Below are positions 20,634 through 34,800 of a DNA stretch of 64,000 bases, piece by piece; position 1 is the stretch's first letter, and the number at the start of each line of letters is the position of its first letter. The notes beneath the pieces were generated by a model. The model worked only from the letters and a program-made list of their open reading frames with translations, made no database searches and was not told where the DNA came from. The stretch spans positions 12,001,257-12,065,256 of the forward strand of contig CM041197.1 of the NCBI GenBank assembly GCA_023078555.1. The letters are read 5' to 3'. Source of the DNA: Ulva prolifera. Its lineage: Eukaryota; Chlorophyta; Ulvophyceae; Ulvales; Ulvaceae. Both the position numbers and the translations under genes were made by a program.

Positions 20634-23600
20634 GCAGTGTACATAAGTCCCGAGCACCTTACATAAGTCCCTAGCATTGTACGTAAGTCCCGAGCAGTGT
20701 ACGTAAGTCCCGAGCACCATACATAAGTCCCTAGCAGTGTACGTAAGTCCCGAGCACCATACATAAGTCCCGAGCACCATACATAAGTCCCGAGCAGTGT
20801 ACGTAAGTCCCGAGCACCATACATAAGTCCCGAGCAGTGTACGTAAGTCCCGAGCAGTGTACGTAAGTCCCGAGCACCATACATAAGTCCCGAGCAGTGT
20901 ACGTAAGTCCCGAGCAGTGTACGTAAGTCCCGAGCACCATACATAAGTCCCGAGCAGTGTACGTAAGTCCCGAGCACCATACATAAGTCCTGAGCAGTGT
21001 ACGTAAGTCCCGAGCAGTGTACGTAAGTCCCGAGCACCATACATAAGTCCCGAGCAGTGTACGTAAGTCCCTAGCATTGTACGTAAGTCTCGAGCAGTGT
21101 ACGTAAGTCCCGAGCAGTGTACATAAGTCCCTAGCAGTGTACGTAAGTCCCGAGCACCATACATAAGTCCCTAGCAGTGTACGTAAGTCCCGAGCACCAT
21201 ACATAAGTCCCGAGCAGTGTACGTAAGTCCCGAGCACCATACATAAGTCGCTAGCAGTGTACGTACGTCCCGAGCACCATACATAAGTCCCTAGCAGTGT
21301 ACGTAAGTCCCGAGCAGTGTACATAAGTCCCGAGCAGTGTACGTAAGTCCCGAGCAGTGTACGTAAGTCCCGAGCACCATACATAAGTCCCGAGCAGTGT
21401 ACGTAAGTCCCGAGCACCATACATAAGTCCCGAGCAGTGTACGTAAGTCCCGAGCAGTGTACGTAAGTCCCGAGCACCATACATAAGTCCCGAGCAGTGT
21501 ACGTAAGTCCCGAGCACCATACATAAGTCCCGAGCAGTGTACGTAAGTCCCGAGCAGTGTACGTAAGTCCCGAGCACCATACATAAGTCCCGAGCAGTGT
21601 ACGTAAGTCCCGAGCAGTGTACATAAGTCCCGAGCACCATACATAAGTCCCTAGCAGTGTACGTAAGTCCCGAGCAGTGTACATAAGTCCCGAGCAGTGT
21701 ACGTAAGTCCCGAGCACCATACATAAGTCCCTAGCAGTGTACGTAAGTCCCGAGCAGTGTACATAAGTCCCGAGCACCATACATAAGTCCCGAGCAGTGT
21801 ACGTAAGTCCCGAGCAGTGTGCGTAAGTCCCGAGCAGTGTACATAAGTCCCGAGCACCTTACATAAGTCCCTAGCATTGTACGTAAGTCCCGAGCAGTGT
21901 GCGTAAGTCCCGAGCAGTGTACGTAAGTCCCGAGCACCATACATAAGTCCCTAGCAGTGTACGTAAGTCCCGAGCACCATACATAAGTCCCGAGCACCAT
22001 ACATAAGTCCCTAGCAGTGTACGTAAGTCCCGAGCACCATACATAAGTCCCGAGCAGTGTACATAAGTCCCGAGCAGTGTACGTAAGTCCCGAGCACCAT
22101 ACATAAGTCGCTAGCAGTGTACGTAAGTCCCGAGCACCATACATAAGTCCCGAGCATTGTACGTAAGTCCCGAGCACCATACGTAAGTCCCGAGCAGTGT
22201 ACGTAAGTCCCGAGCAGTGTACGTAAGTCCCGAGCACCATACATAAGTCCCGAGCAGTGTACATAAGTCCCGAGCACCATACATAAGTCCCTAGCATTGT
22301 ACGTAAGTCCCGAGCAGTGTACGTAAGTCCCGAGCAGTGTACGTAAGTCCCGAGCAGTGTACGTAAGTCCCGAGCACCATACATAAGTCCCGAGCAGTGT
22401 ACGTAAGTCCCGAGCACCATACATAAGTCCCGAGCAGTGTACGTAAGTCCCGAGCAGTGTACGTAAGTCCCGAGCACCATACATAAGTCCCGAGCAGTGT
22501 ACGTAAGTCCCGAGCAGTGTACATAAGTCCCGAGCACCTTACATAAGTCCCTAGCATTGTACGTAAGTCCCGAGCAGTGTGCGTAAGTCCCGAGCAGTGT
22601 ACGTAAGTCCCGAGCAGTGTACGTAAGTCCCGAGCACCATACATAAGTCCCGAGCAGTGTACGTAAGTCCCGAGCACCATACATAAGTCCCTAGCAGTGT
22701 ACGTAAGTCCCGAGCAGTGTACATAAGTCCCGAGCACCATACATAAGTCCCTAGCATTGTACGTAAGTCCCGAGCAGTGTACGTAAGTCCCGAGCAGTGT
22801 ACGTAAGTCCCGAGCAGTGTACGTAAGTCCCGAGCACCATACATAAGTCCCGAGCAGTGTACGTAAGTCCCGAGCACCATACATAAGTCCCGAGCAGTGT
22901 ACGTAAGTCCCGAGCACCTTACATAAGTCCCTAGCATTGTACGTAAGTCCCGAGCAGTGTACGTAAGTCCCGAGCAGTGTACGTAAGTCCCGAGCACCAT
23001 ACATAAGTCCCGAGCAGTGTACGTAAGTCCCGAGCACCATACATAAGTCCCGAGCAGTGTACGTAAGTCCCGAGCACCATACATAAGTCCCGAGCAGTGT
23101 ACGTAAGTCCCGAGCACCATACATAAGTCCCGATCAGTGTACGTAAGTCCCGAGCACCATACATAAGTCCCGAGCAGTGTACGTAAGTCCCGAGCAGTGT
23201 ACGTAAGTCCCGAGCACCATACATAAGTCCCGAGCAGTGTACGTAAGTCCCGAGCACCATACATAAGTCCCGAGCAGTGTACGTAAGTCCCGAGCAGTGT
23301 GCGTAAGTCCCGAGCAGTGTACGTAAGTCCCGAGCACCATACATAAGTCCCGAGCACCATACATAAGTCCCTAGCAGGGTACGTAAGTCCCGAGCACCAT
23401 ACATAAGTCCCGAGCAGTGTACGTAAGTCCCGAGCACCATACATAAGTCCCAAGCAGTGTACGTAAGTCCCGAGCAGTGTACGTAAGTCCCGAGCACCAT
23501 ACATAAGTCCCTAGCAGTGTACGTAAGTCCCGAGCAGTGTACATAAGTCCCGAGCACCATACATAAGTCCCTAGCATTGTACGTAAGTCCCGAGCAGTGT

Positions 23601-24954
23601 ACGTAAGTCCCGAGCATTGTACATAAGTCCCGAGCAGTGTACGTAAGTCCCGAGCACCATACATAAGTCCCAAGCAGTGTACGTAAGTCCCGAGCAGTGT
23701 ACGTAAGTCCCGAGCACCATACATAAGTCCCGAGCAGTGTACGTAAGTCCCGAGCACCATACATAAGTCCCGAGCAGTGTACGTAAGTCCCTAGCATTGT
23801 ACGTAAGTCTCGAGCAGTGTACGTAAGTCCCGAGCAGTGTACGTAAGTCCCGAGCACCATACATAAGTCCCGAGCAGTGTACGTAAGTCCCGAGCACCAT
23901 ACATAATTCCCGAGCACTGTACGTAAGTCCCGAGCAGTGTACGTAAGTCCCGAGCACCATACATAAGTCCCGATCAGTGTACGTAAGTCCCGAGCACCAT
24001 ACATAATTCCCGAGCACTGTACGTAAGTCCCGAGCAGTGTACGTAAGTCCCGAGCACCATACATAAGTCCCGATCAGTGTACGTAAGTCCCGAGCACCAT
24101 ACATAAGTCCCGAGCAGTGTACGTAAGTCCCGAGCACCATACATAAGTCCCAAGCAGTGTACGTAAGTCCCGAGCAGTGTACATAAGTCCCGAGCACCTT
24201 ACATAAGTCCCTAGCATTGTACGTAAGTCCCGAGCAGTGTGCGTAAGTCCCGAGCAGTGTACGTAAGTCCCGAGCACCATACATAAGTCCCGAGCACCAT
24301 ACATAAGTCCCTAGCAGGGTACGTAAGTCCCGAGCACCATACATAAGTCCCGAGCAGTGTACGTAAGTCCCGAGCACCATACATAAGTCCCAAGCAGTGT
24401 ACGTAAGTCCCGAGCAGTGTACGTAAGTCCCGAGCACCATACATAAGTCCCGAGCAGTGTACGTAAGTCCCGAGCACCATACATAAGTCCCGAGCAGTGT
24501 ACGTAAGTCCCTAGCATTGTACGTAAGTCTCGAGCAGTGTACGTAAGTCCCGAGCAGTGTACATAAGTCCCGAGCAGTGTACGTAAGTCCCGAGCAGTGT
24601 ACATAAGTCCCGAGCACCTTACATAAGTCCCTAGCATTGTACGTAAGTCCCGAGCAGTGTGCGTAAGTCCCGAGCAGTGTACGTAAGTCCCGAGCACCAT
24701 ACATAAGTCCCGAGCACCATACATAAGTCCCTAGCAGGGTACGTAAGTCCCGAGCACCATACATAAGTCCCGAGCAGTGTACGTATGTCCCGAGCACCAT
24801 ACATAAGTCCCAAGCAGTGTACGTAAGTCCCGAGCAGTGTACGTAAGTCCCGAGCACCATACATAAGTCCCGAGCAGTGTACGTAAGTCCCGAGCACCAT
24901 ACATAAGTCCCGAGCATTGTACGTAAGTCCCGAGCACCATACGTAAGTCCCGAG

Positions 24955-25641
24955 CAGTGTACGTAAGTCCCGAGCAGTGTACGTAAGTCCCGAGCACCAT
25001 ACATAAGTCCCGAGCAGTGTACGTAAGTCCCGAGCAGTGTACATAAGTCCCGAGCACCTTACATAAGTCCCTAGCATTGTACGTAAGTCCCGAGCAGTGT
25101 ACGTAAGTCCCGAGCACCATACATAAGTCCCGAGCACCATACATAAGTCCCTAGCAGTGTACGTAAGTCCCGAGCACCATACATAAGTCCCGAGCAGTGT
25201 ACGTAAGTCCCGAGCACCATACATAATTCCCGAGCAGTGTACGTAAGTCCCGAGCACCATACATAAGTCCCGAGCAGTGTACGTAAGTCCCGAGCACCAT
25301 ACATAAGTCCCGAGCAGTGTACGTAAGTCCCGAGCAGTGTACGTAAGTCCCGAGCACCATACATAAGTCCCGAGCACCATACATAAGTCCCTAGCAGGGT
25401 ACGTAAGTCCCGAGCACCATACATAAGTCCCGAGCAGTGTACGTAAGTCCCGAGCACCATACATAATTCCCGAGCACTGTACGTAAGTCCCGAGCAGTGT
25501 ACGTAAGTCCCGAGCACCATACATAAGTCCCGATCAGTGTACGTAAGTCCCGAGCACCATACATAAGTCCCGAGCAGTGTACGTAAGTCCCGAGCAGTGT
25601 ACGTAAGTCCCGAGCACCATACATAAGTCCCGAGCAGTGTA
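24955..25641 (+). repeat. satellite segment duplicated 2,699 bp downstream (copy 1)
   Basis: The order of variants in this ~690-bp stretch is the same as in 27654-28340. The offset, 135 units minus one base, is explained by a 19-bp unit near 27330 that lacks one C. Confidence 0.75.
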
Positions 25642-27653
25642 CGTAAGTCCCGAGCACCATACATAAGTCCCGAGCAGTGTACGTAAGTCCCGAGCAGTGT
25701 ACGTAAGTCCCGAGCACCATACATAAGTCCCGAGCAGTGTACGTAAGTCCCGAGCAGTGTACGTAAGTCCCGAGCACCATACATAAGTCCCGAGCAGTGT
25801 ACGTAAGTCCCGAGCAGTGTACATAAGTCCCGAGCAGTGTACGTAAGTCCCGAGCACCATACATAAGTCCCTAGCAGTGTACGTAAGTCCCGAGCACCAT
25901 ACATAAGTCCCTAGCAGTGTACGTAAGTCCCGAGCAGTGTACATAAGTCCCGAGCACCATACATAAGTCCCTAGCATTGTACGTAAGTCCCGAGCAGTGT
26001 ACGTAAGTCCCGAGCACCATACATAAGTCCCGAGCAGTGTACGTAAGTCCCGAGCACCATACATAAGTCCCGAGCAGTGTACGTAAGTCCCGAGCAGTGT
26101 ACGTAAGTCCCGAGCACCATACATAAGTCCCGAGCAGTGTACGTAAGTCCCGAGCAGTGTACGTAAGTCCCGAGCACCATACATAAGTCCCTAGCAGTGT
26201 ACGTAAGTCCCGAGCAGTGTACATAAGTCCCGAGCAGTGTACGTAAGTCCCGAGCACCATACATAAGTCCCTAGCAGTGTACGTAAGTCCCGAGCAGTGT
26301 ACATAAGTCCCGAGCACCATACATAAGTCCCTAGCATTGTACGTAAGTCCCGAGCAGTGTACGTAAGTCCCGAGCACCATACATAAGTCCCGAGCAGTGT
26401 ACGTAAGTCCCGAGCACCATACATAAGTCCCGAGCAGTGTACGTAAGTCCCGAGCAGTGTACGTAAGTCCCGAGCACCATACATAAGTCCCGAGCAGTGT
26501 ACGTAAGTCCCGAGCAGTGTACATAAGTCCCGAGCACCATACATAAGTCCCTAGCAGTGTACGTAAGTCCCGAGCAGTGTACATAAGTCCCGAGCAGTGT
26601 ACGTAAGTCCCGAGCACCATACATAAGTCCCTAGCAGTGTACGTAAGTCCCGAGCAGTGTACGTAAGTCCCGAGCACCATACATAAGTCCCGAGCAGTGT
26701 ACGTAAGTCCCGAGCAGTGTACGTAAGTCCCGAGCACCATACATAAGTCCCGAGCAGTGTACGTAAGTCCCGAGCACCATACATAAGTCCCGAGCAGTGT
26801 ACGTAAGTCCCGAGCAGTGTACGTAAGTCCCGAGCACCATACATAAGTCCCGAGCAGTGTACGTAAGTCCCGAGCAGTGTACATAAGTCCCGAGCACCAT
26901 ACATAAGTCCCTAGCAGTGTACGTAAGTCCCGAGCAGTGTACATAAGTCCCGAGCAGTGTACGTAAGTCCCGAGCACCATACATAAGTCCCTAGCAGTGT
27001 ACGTAAGTCCCGAGCAGTGTACATAAGTCCCGAGCACCATACATAAGTCCCGAGCAGTGTACGTAAGTCCCGAGCACCATACATAAGTCCCAAGCAGTGT
27101 ACGTAAGTCCCGAGCAGTGTACGTAAGTCCCGAGCACCATACATAAGTCCCGAGCAGTGTACGTAAGTCCCGAGCACCATACATAAGTCCCGAGCAGTGT
27201 ACGTAAGTCCCGAGCAGTGTACGTAAGTCCCGAGCACCATACATAAGTCCCGAGCAGTGTACGTAAGTCCCGAGCACCATACATAAGTCCCGAGCAGTGT
27301 ACGTAAGTCCCGAGCAGTGTACGTAAGTCCGAGCACCATACATAAGTCCCGAGCAGTGTACGTAAGTCCCGAGCAGTGTACATAAGTCCCGAGCACCATA
27401 CATAAGTCCCTAGCAGTGTACGTAAGTCCCGAGCAGTGTACATAAGTCCCGAGCAGTGTACGTAAGTCCCGAGCACCATACATAAGTCCCTAGCAGTGTA
27501 CGTAAGTCCCGAGCAGTGTACGTAAGTCCCGAGCACCATACATAAGTCCCGAGCAGTGTACGTAAGTCCCGAGCAGTGTACGTAAGTCCCGAGCACCATA
27601 CATAAGTCCCGAGCAGTGTACGTAAGTCCCGAGCACCATACATAAGTCCCGAG

Positions 27654-28340
27654 CAGTGTACGTAAGTCCCGAGCAGTGTACGTAAGTCCCGAGCACCATA
27701 CATAAGTCCCGAGCAGTGTACGTAAGTCCCGAGCAGTGTACATAAGTCCCGAGCACCTTACATAAGTCCCTAGCATTGTACGTAAGTCCCGAGCAGTGTA
27801 CGTAAGTCCCGAGCACCATACATAAGTCCCGAGCACCATACATAAGTCCCTAGCAGTGTACGTAAGTCCCGAGCACCATACATAAGTCCCGAGCAGTGTA
27901 CGTAAGTCCCGAGCACCATACATAATTCCCGAGCAGTGTACGTAAGTCCCGAGCACCATACATAAGTCCCGAGCAGTGTACGTAAGTCCCGAGCACCATA
28001 CATAAGTCCCGAGCAGTGTACGTAAGTCCCGAGCAGTGTACGTAAGTCCCGAGCACCATACATAAGTCCCGAGCACCATACATAAGTCCCTAGCAGGGTA
28101 CGTAAGTCCCGAGCACCATACATAAGTCCCGAGCAGTGTACGTAAGTCCCGAGCACCATACATAATTCCCGAGCACTGTACGTAAGTCCCGAGCAGTGTA
28201 CGTAAGTCCCGAGCACCATACATAAGTCCCGATCAGTGTACGTAAGTCCCGAGCACCATACATAAGTCCCGAGCAGTGTACGTAAGTCCCGAGCAGTGTA
28301 CGTAAGTCCCGAGCACCATACATAAGTCCCGAGCAGTGTA
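27654..28340 (+). repeat. satellite segment duplicated from 24955-25641 (copy 2)
   Basis: Matches 24955-25641 in variant order. Its match to copy 1 stops exactly where the indel-dense stretch starts at 28341. Confidence 0.75.
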
Positions 28341-28790
28341 CTAGTCCCGGCAGGTAAAGTCCCGAGCCGTGTACGTTAAGGTCCCTGAGCACCATAATAA
28401 GTCCCGAGCAGTGTACGTAAGTCCCGAGCAGTGTACATACGTCCCCGATGCACCATACATAAGGTCCACCTCGCAGTGTACGTACGTCCCGAGCAGTGTA
28501 CATACGTCCCGAGCAGTGTACGATATGAGTCCCGAGCACCATACATAAGTCCCCCTAGCAGTGTTACGTAAGTCCCCGAGCAGGTGTACGGTAAGTCCCG
28601 AGCACCATAACATAAGTCCCGAGCAGTGTACGTCAGTCCGAGCAGTGTAACGTAAGTCCCGAGCACCATACATAAGTCCCGAGCAGTGTACGTAAGTCCC
28701 GAGCACCATACATAAGTTCCCGAGCAGTGTACGTAAGTCCCGAGCAGTGTACGTAAGTCCGAGCACCATACCATAGTCCCGAGCAGTGTA
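28341..28790 (+). repeat. indel-dense, degraded satellite stretch
   Basis: The 20-bp period breaks down here: units have extra or missing single bases (for example GGTAAAGTCCC, GTTAAGGTCCC, CATAATAAG, CCCCCTAGCA, CATACCATAG). Neighbouring satellite on both sides is clean for kilobases. Single-base length errors, many in short homopolymers, look like an unpolished long-read consensus, though a truly degenerate patch is possible. Confidence 0.85.
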
Positions 28791-31700
28791 CGTAAGTCCC
28801 GAGCAGTGTACATAAGTCCCGAGCACCATACATAAGTCCCTAGCAGTGTACGTAAGTCCCGAGCAGTGTACATAAGTCCCGAGCAGTGTACGTAAGTCCC
28901 GAGCACCATACATAAGTCCCTAGCAGTGTACGTAAGTCCCGAGCAGTGTACATAAGTCCCGAGCACCATACATAAGTCCCTAGCATTGTACGTAAGTCCC
29001 GAGCAGTGTACGTAAGTCCCGAGCATTGTACGTAAGTCCCGAGAAGTGTACGTAAGTCCCGAGCACCATACATAAGTCCCTAGCAGTGTACGTAAGTCCC
29101 GAGCACCATACATAAGTCCCTAGCACCATACATAAGTCCCTAGCAGTGTACGTAAGTCCCGAGCATTGTACGTAAGTCCCGAGAAGTGTACGTAAGTCCC
29201 GAGCACCATACATAAGTCCCTAGCAGTGTACATAAGTCCCGAGCAGTGTACGTAAGTCCCGAGCACCATACATAAGTCCCGAGCAGTGTACGTAAGTCCC
29301 GAGCAGTGTACGTAAGTCCCGAGCACCATACATAAGTCACGAGCATCGTACGTAAGTCCCGAGCAGTGTACGTAAGTCCCGAGCACCATACATAAGTCCC
29401 GAGCAGTGTACGTAAGTCCCGAGCAGTGTACATAAGTCCCGAGCACCATACATAAGTCCCTAGCATTGTACGTAAGTCCCGAGCAGTGTACGTAAGTCCC
29501 GAGCAGTGTACGTAAGTCCCGAGCACCATACATAAGTCCCGAGCAGTGTACGTAAGTCCCGAGCACCATACATAAGTCCCGAGCAGTGTACGTAAGTCCC
29601 GAGCAGTGTACGTAAGTCCCGAGCACCATACATAAGTCCCGAGCAGTGTACGTAAGTCCCGAGCACCATACATAAGTCCCGAGCAGTGTACGTAAGTCCC
29701 GAGCAGTGTACGTAAGTCCCGAGCACCATACATAAGTCCCGAGCAGTGTACGTAAGTCCCTAGCATTGTACGTAAGTCTCGAGCAGTGTACGTAAGTCCC
29801 GAGCAGTGTACATAAGTCCCGAGCAGTGTACGTAAGTCCCGAGCACCATACATAAGTCGCTAGCAGTGTACGTAAGTCCCGAGCACCATACATAAGTCCC
29901 GAGCATTGTACGTAAGTCCCGAGCACCATACGTAAGTCCCGAGCAGTGTACGTAAGTCCCGAGCAGTGTACGTAAGTCCCGAGCACCATACATAAGTCCC
30001 GAGCAGTGTACGTAAGTCCCGAGCAGTGTACATAAGTCCCGAGCACCTTACATAAGTCCCTAGCATTGTACGTAAGTCCCGAGCAGTGTGCGTAAGTCCC
30101 GAGCAGTGTACGTAAGTCCCGAGCACCATACATAAGTCCCGAGCACCATACATAAGTCCCTAGCAGTGTACGTAAGTCCCGAGCAGTGTACGTAAGTCCC
30201 GAGCACCATACATAAGTCCCGAGCAGTGTACGTAAGTCCCGAGCAGTGTACATAAGTCCCGAGCACCATACATAAGTCCCTAGCATTGTACGTAAGTCCC
30301 GAGCAGTGTACGTAAGTCCCGAGCAGTGTACGTAAGTCCCGAGCACCATACATAAGTCCCGAGCAGTGTACGTAAGTCCCGAGCACCATACATAAGTCCC
30401 GAGCAGTGTACGTAAGTCCCGAGCAGTGTACGTAAGTCCCGAGCACCATACATAAGTCCCGAGCAGTGTACGTAAGTCCCGAGCACCATACATAAGTCCC
30501 GAGCAGTGTACGTAAGTCCCGAGCAGTGTACGTAAGTCCCGAGCACCATACATAAGTCCCGAGCAGTGTACGTAAGTCCCTAGCATTGTACGTAAGTCTC
30601 GAGCAGTGTACGTAAGTCCCGAGCAGTGTACATAAGTCCCGAGCAGTGTACGTAAGTCCCGAGCACCATACATAAGTCGCTAGCAGTGTACGTAAGTCCC
30701 GAGCACCATACATAAGTCCCGAGCATTGTACGTAAGTCCCGAGCACCATACGTAAGTCCCGAGCAGTGTACGTAAGTCCCGAGCAGTGTACGTAAGTCCC
30801 GAGCACCATACATAAGTCCCGAGCAGTGTACGTAAGTCCCGAGCAGTGTACGTAAGTCCCGAGCACCATACATAAGTCCCGAGCATTGTACGTAAGTCCC
30901 GAGCACCATACGTAAGTCCCGAGCAGTGTACGTAAGTCCCGAGCAGTGTACGTAAGTCCCGAGCACCATACATAAGTCCCGAGCAGTGTACGTAAGTCCC
31001 GAGCAGTGTACATAAGTCCCGAGCACCTTACATAAGTCCCTAGCATTGTACGTAAGTCCCGAGCAGTGTGCGTAAGTCCCGAGCAGTGTACGTAAGTCCC
31101 GAGCACCATACATAAGTCCCGAGCACCATACATAAGTCCCTAGCAGTGTACGTAAGTCCCGAGCAGTGTACGTAAGTCCCGAGCACCATACATAAGTCCC
31201 GAGCAGTGTACGTAAGTCCCGAGCAGTGTACATAAGTCCCGAGCACCATACATAAGTCCCTAGCATTGTACGTAAGTCCCGAGCAGTGTACGTAAGTCCC
31301 GAGCAGTGTACGTAAGTCCCGAGCACCATACATAAGTCCCGAGCAGTGTACGTAAGTCCCGAGCACCATACATAAGTCCCGAGCAGTGTACGTAAGTCCC
31401 GAGCAGTGTACGTAAGTCCCGAGCACCATACATAAGTCCCGAGCAGTGTACGTAAGTCCCGAGCACCATACATAAGTCCCGAGCAGTGTACGTAAGTCCC
31501 TAGCATTGTACGTAAGTCCCGAGCAGTGTACGTAAGTCCCGAGCAGTGTACGTAAGTCCCGAGCAGTGTACGTAAGTCCCGAGCACCATACAAAAGTCCC
31601 GAGCAGTGTACGTAAGTCCCGAGCAGTGTACATAAGTCCCGAGCACCATACATAAGTCCCTAGCATTGTACGTAAGTCCCGAGCAGTGTACGTAAGTCCC

Positions 31701-31800
31701 GAGCAGTGTACGTAAGTCCCGAGCACCATACATAAGTCCCGAGCAGTGTACGTAAGTCCCGAGCAGTGTACGTAAGTCCCGAGCACCATACATAAGTCCC

Positions 31801-34800
31801 TAGCAATGTACGTAAACCCGTGCACCATACGCACGTCCCGAGCAGCGTACGTAAGTCCCGAGCACCATACGCACGTCCCGAGCACCACACGTAAGTCACG
31901 AGCACCATACATAAGTCCCTAGCAGTGTACATAAGTCCCGAGCAGTGTACGTAAGTCCCGAGCAGTGTACATAAGTCCCGAGCAGTGTACATAAGTCCCT
32001 AGCAGTGTACGTAAGTCCCGAGCACCATACATAAGTCCCGAGCAGTGTACATAAGTCCCGAGCACCATACATAAGTCCCTAGCATTGTACGTAAGTCCCG
32101 AGCAGTGTACGTAAGTCCCGAGCAGTGTACGTAAGTCCCGAGCACCATACATAAGTCCCGAGCAGTGTACGTAAGTACCGAGCACCATACATAAGTCCCG
32201 AGCAGTGTACGTAAGTCCCGAGCACCATACATAATTCCCGAGCACTGTACGTAAACCCGTGCACCATACGCACGTCCCGAGCAGCATACGTAAACCCGTG
32301 CACCATACGCACGTCCCGAGCACCACACGTAAGTCACGAGCACCATACATAAGTCCCTAGCAGTGTACGTAAGTCCCGAGCACCATACATAAGTCCCGAG
32401 CAGTGTACGTAAGTCCCGAGCAGTGTACATAAGTCCCGAGCAGTGTACGTAAGTCCCGAGCAGTGTACGTACGTCCCGAGCAGTGTACGCAAGTCCCGAG
32501 CAGTGTACGTAAGTCCCGAGCACCATACATAAGTCCCGAGCAGTGTACGTAAGTCCCGAGCACCATACATAAGTCCCGAGCAGTGTACGTAAGTCCCGAG
32601 CAGTGTACGTAAGTCCCGAGCACCATACATAAGTACCGAGCACTGTACGTAAGTCCCGAGCAGTGTACGTAAGTCCCGAGCACCATACATAAGTCCCTAG
32701 CATTGTACGTATGTCCCGAGCAGTGTGCGTAAGTCCCGAGCAGTGTACGTAAGTCCCGAGCACCATACATAAGTCCCTAGCAGTGTACGTAAGTCCCGAG
32801 CACCATACATAAGTCCCGAGCAGTGTACGTAAGTCCCGAGCAGTGTACATAAGTCCCGAGCAGTGTACGTAAGTCCCGAGCAGTGTACGTACGTCCCGAG
32901 CAGTGTACGCAAGTCCCGAGCAGTGTACGTAAGTCCCGAGCAGTGTACATAAGTCCCGAGCAGCATACATAAGTCCCTAGCATTGTACGTAAGTCCCGAG
33001 CAGTGTACGTAAGTCCCGAGCAGTGTACGTAAGTCCCGAGCAGTGTACGTAAGTCCCGAGCACCATACAAAAGTCCCGAGCAGTGTACGTAAGTCCCGAG
33101 CAGTGTACATAAGTCCCGAGCACCATACATAAGTCCCTAGCATTGTACGTAAGTCCCGAGCAGTGTACGTAAGTCCCGAGCAGTGTACGTAAGTCCCGAG
33201 CACCATACATAAGTCCCGAGCAGTGTACGTAAGTCCCGAGCAGTGTACGTAAGTCCCGAGCACCATACATAAGTCCCTAGCAATGTACGTAAACCCGTGC
33301 ACCATACGCACGTCCCGAGCAGCGTACGTAAGTCCCGAGCACCATACGCACGTCCCGAGCACCACACGTAAGTCACGAGCACCATACATAAGTCCCTAGC
33401 AGTGTACATAAGTCCCGAGCAGTGTACGTAAGTCCCGAGCAGTGTACATAAGTCCCGAGCAGTGTACATAAGTCCCTAGCATTGTACGTAAGTCCCGAGC
33501 AGTGTACGTAAGTCCCGAGCAGTGTACGTAAGTCCCGAGCACCATACATAAGTCCCGAGCAGTGTACGTAAGTACCGAGCACCATACATAAGTCCCGAGC
33601 AGTGTACGTAAGTCCCGAGCACCATACATAATTCCCGAGCACTGTACGTAAACCCGTGCACCATACGCACGTCCCGAGCAGCATACGTAAACCCGTGCAC
33701 CATACGCACGTCCCGAGCACCACACGTAAGTCACGAGCACCATACATAAGTCCCTAGCAGTGTACGTAAGTCCCGAGCACCATACATAAGTCCCGAGCAG
33801 TGTACGTAAGTCCCGAGCAGTGTACATAAGTCCCGAGCAGTGTACGTAAGTCCCGAGCAGTGTACGTACGTCCCGAGCAGTGTACGCAAGTCCCGAGCAG
33901 TGTACGTAAGTCCCGAGCACCATACATAAGTCCCGAGCAGTGTACGTAAGTCCCGAGCACCATACATAAGTCCCGAGCAGTGTACGTAAGTCCCGAGCAG
34001 TGTACGTAAGTCCCGAGCACCATACATAAGTACCGAGCACTGTACGTAAGTCCCGAGCAGTGTACGTAAGTCCCGAGCACCATACATAAGTCCCTAGCAT
34101 TGTACGTATGTCCCGAGCAGTGTGCGTAAGTCCCGAGCAGTGTACGTAAGTCCCGAGCACCATACATAAGTCCCTAGCAGTGTACGTAAGTCCCGAGCAC
34201 CATACATAAGTCCCGAGCAGTGTACGTAAGTCCCGAGCAGTGTACATAAGTCCCGAGCAGTGTACGTAAGTCCCGAGCAGTGTACGTACGTCCCGAGCAG
34301 TGTACGCAAGTCCCGAGCAGTGTACGTAAGTCCCGAGCACCATACATAAGTCCCGAGCAGTGTACGTAAGTCCCGAGCACCATACATAAGTCCCGAGCAG
34401 TGTACGTAAGTCCCGAGCGGTGTACGTAAGTCCCGAGCACCATACATAAGTACCGAGCACTGTACGTAAGTCCCGAGCAGTGTACGTAAGTCCCGAGCAC
34501 CATACATAAGTCCCTAGCATTGTACGTATGTCCCGAGCAGTGTGCGTAAGTCCCGAGCAGTGTACGTAAGTCCCGAGCACCATACATAAGTCCCTAGCAG
34601 TGTACGTAAGTCCCGAGCACCATACATAAGTCCCTGGCAGTGTACGTAAGTCCCGAGCACCATACATAAGTCCCGAGCAGTGTACGTAAGTCCCGAGCAC
34701 CATACATAAGTCGCTAGCAGTGTACGTACGTCCCGAGCAGTGTACGTAAGTCCCGAGCACCATACATAAGTCCCTAGCAGTGTACGTAAGTCCCGAGCAC

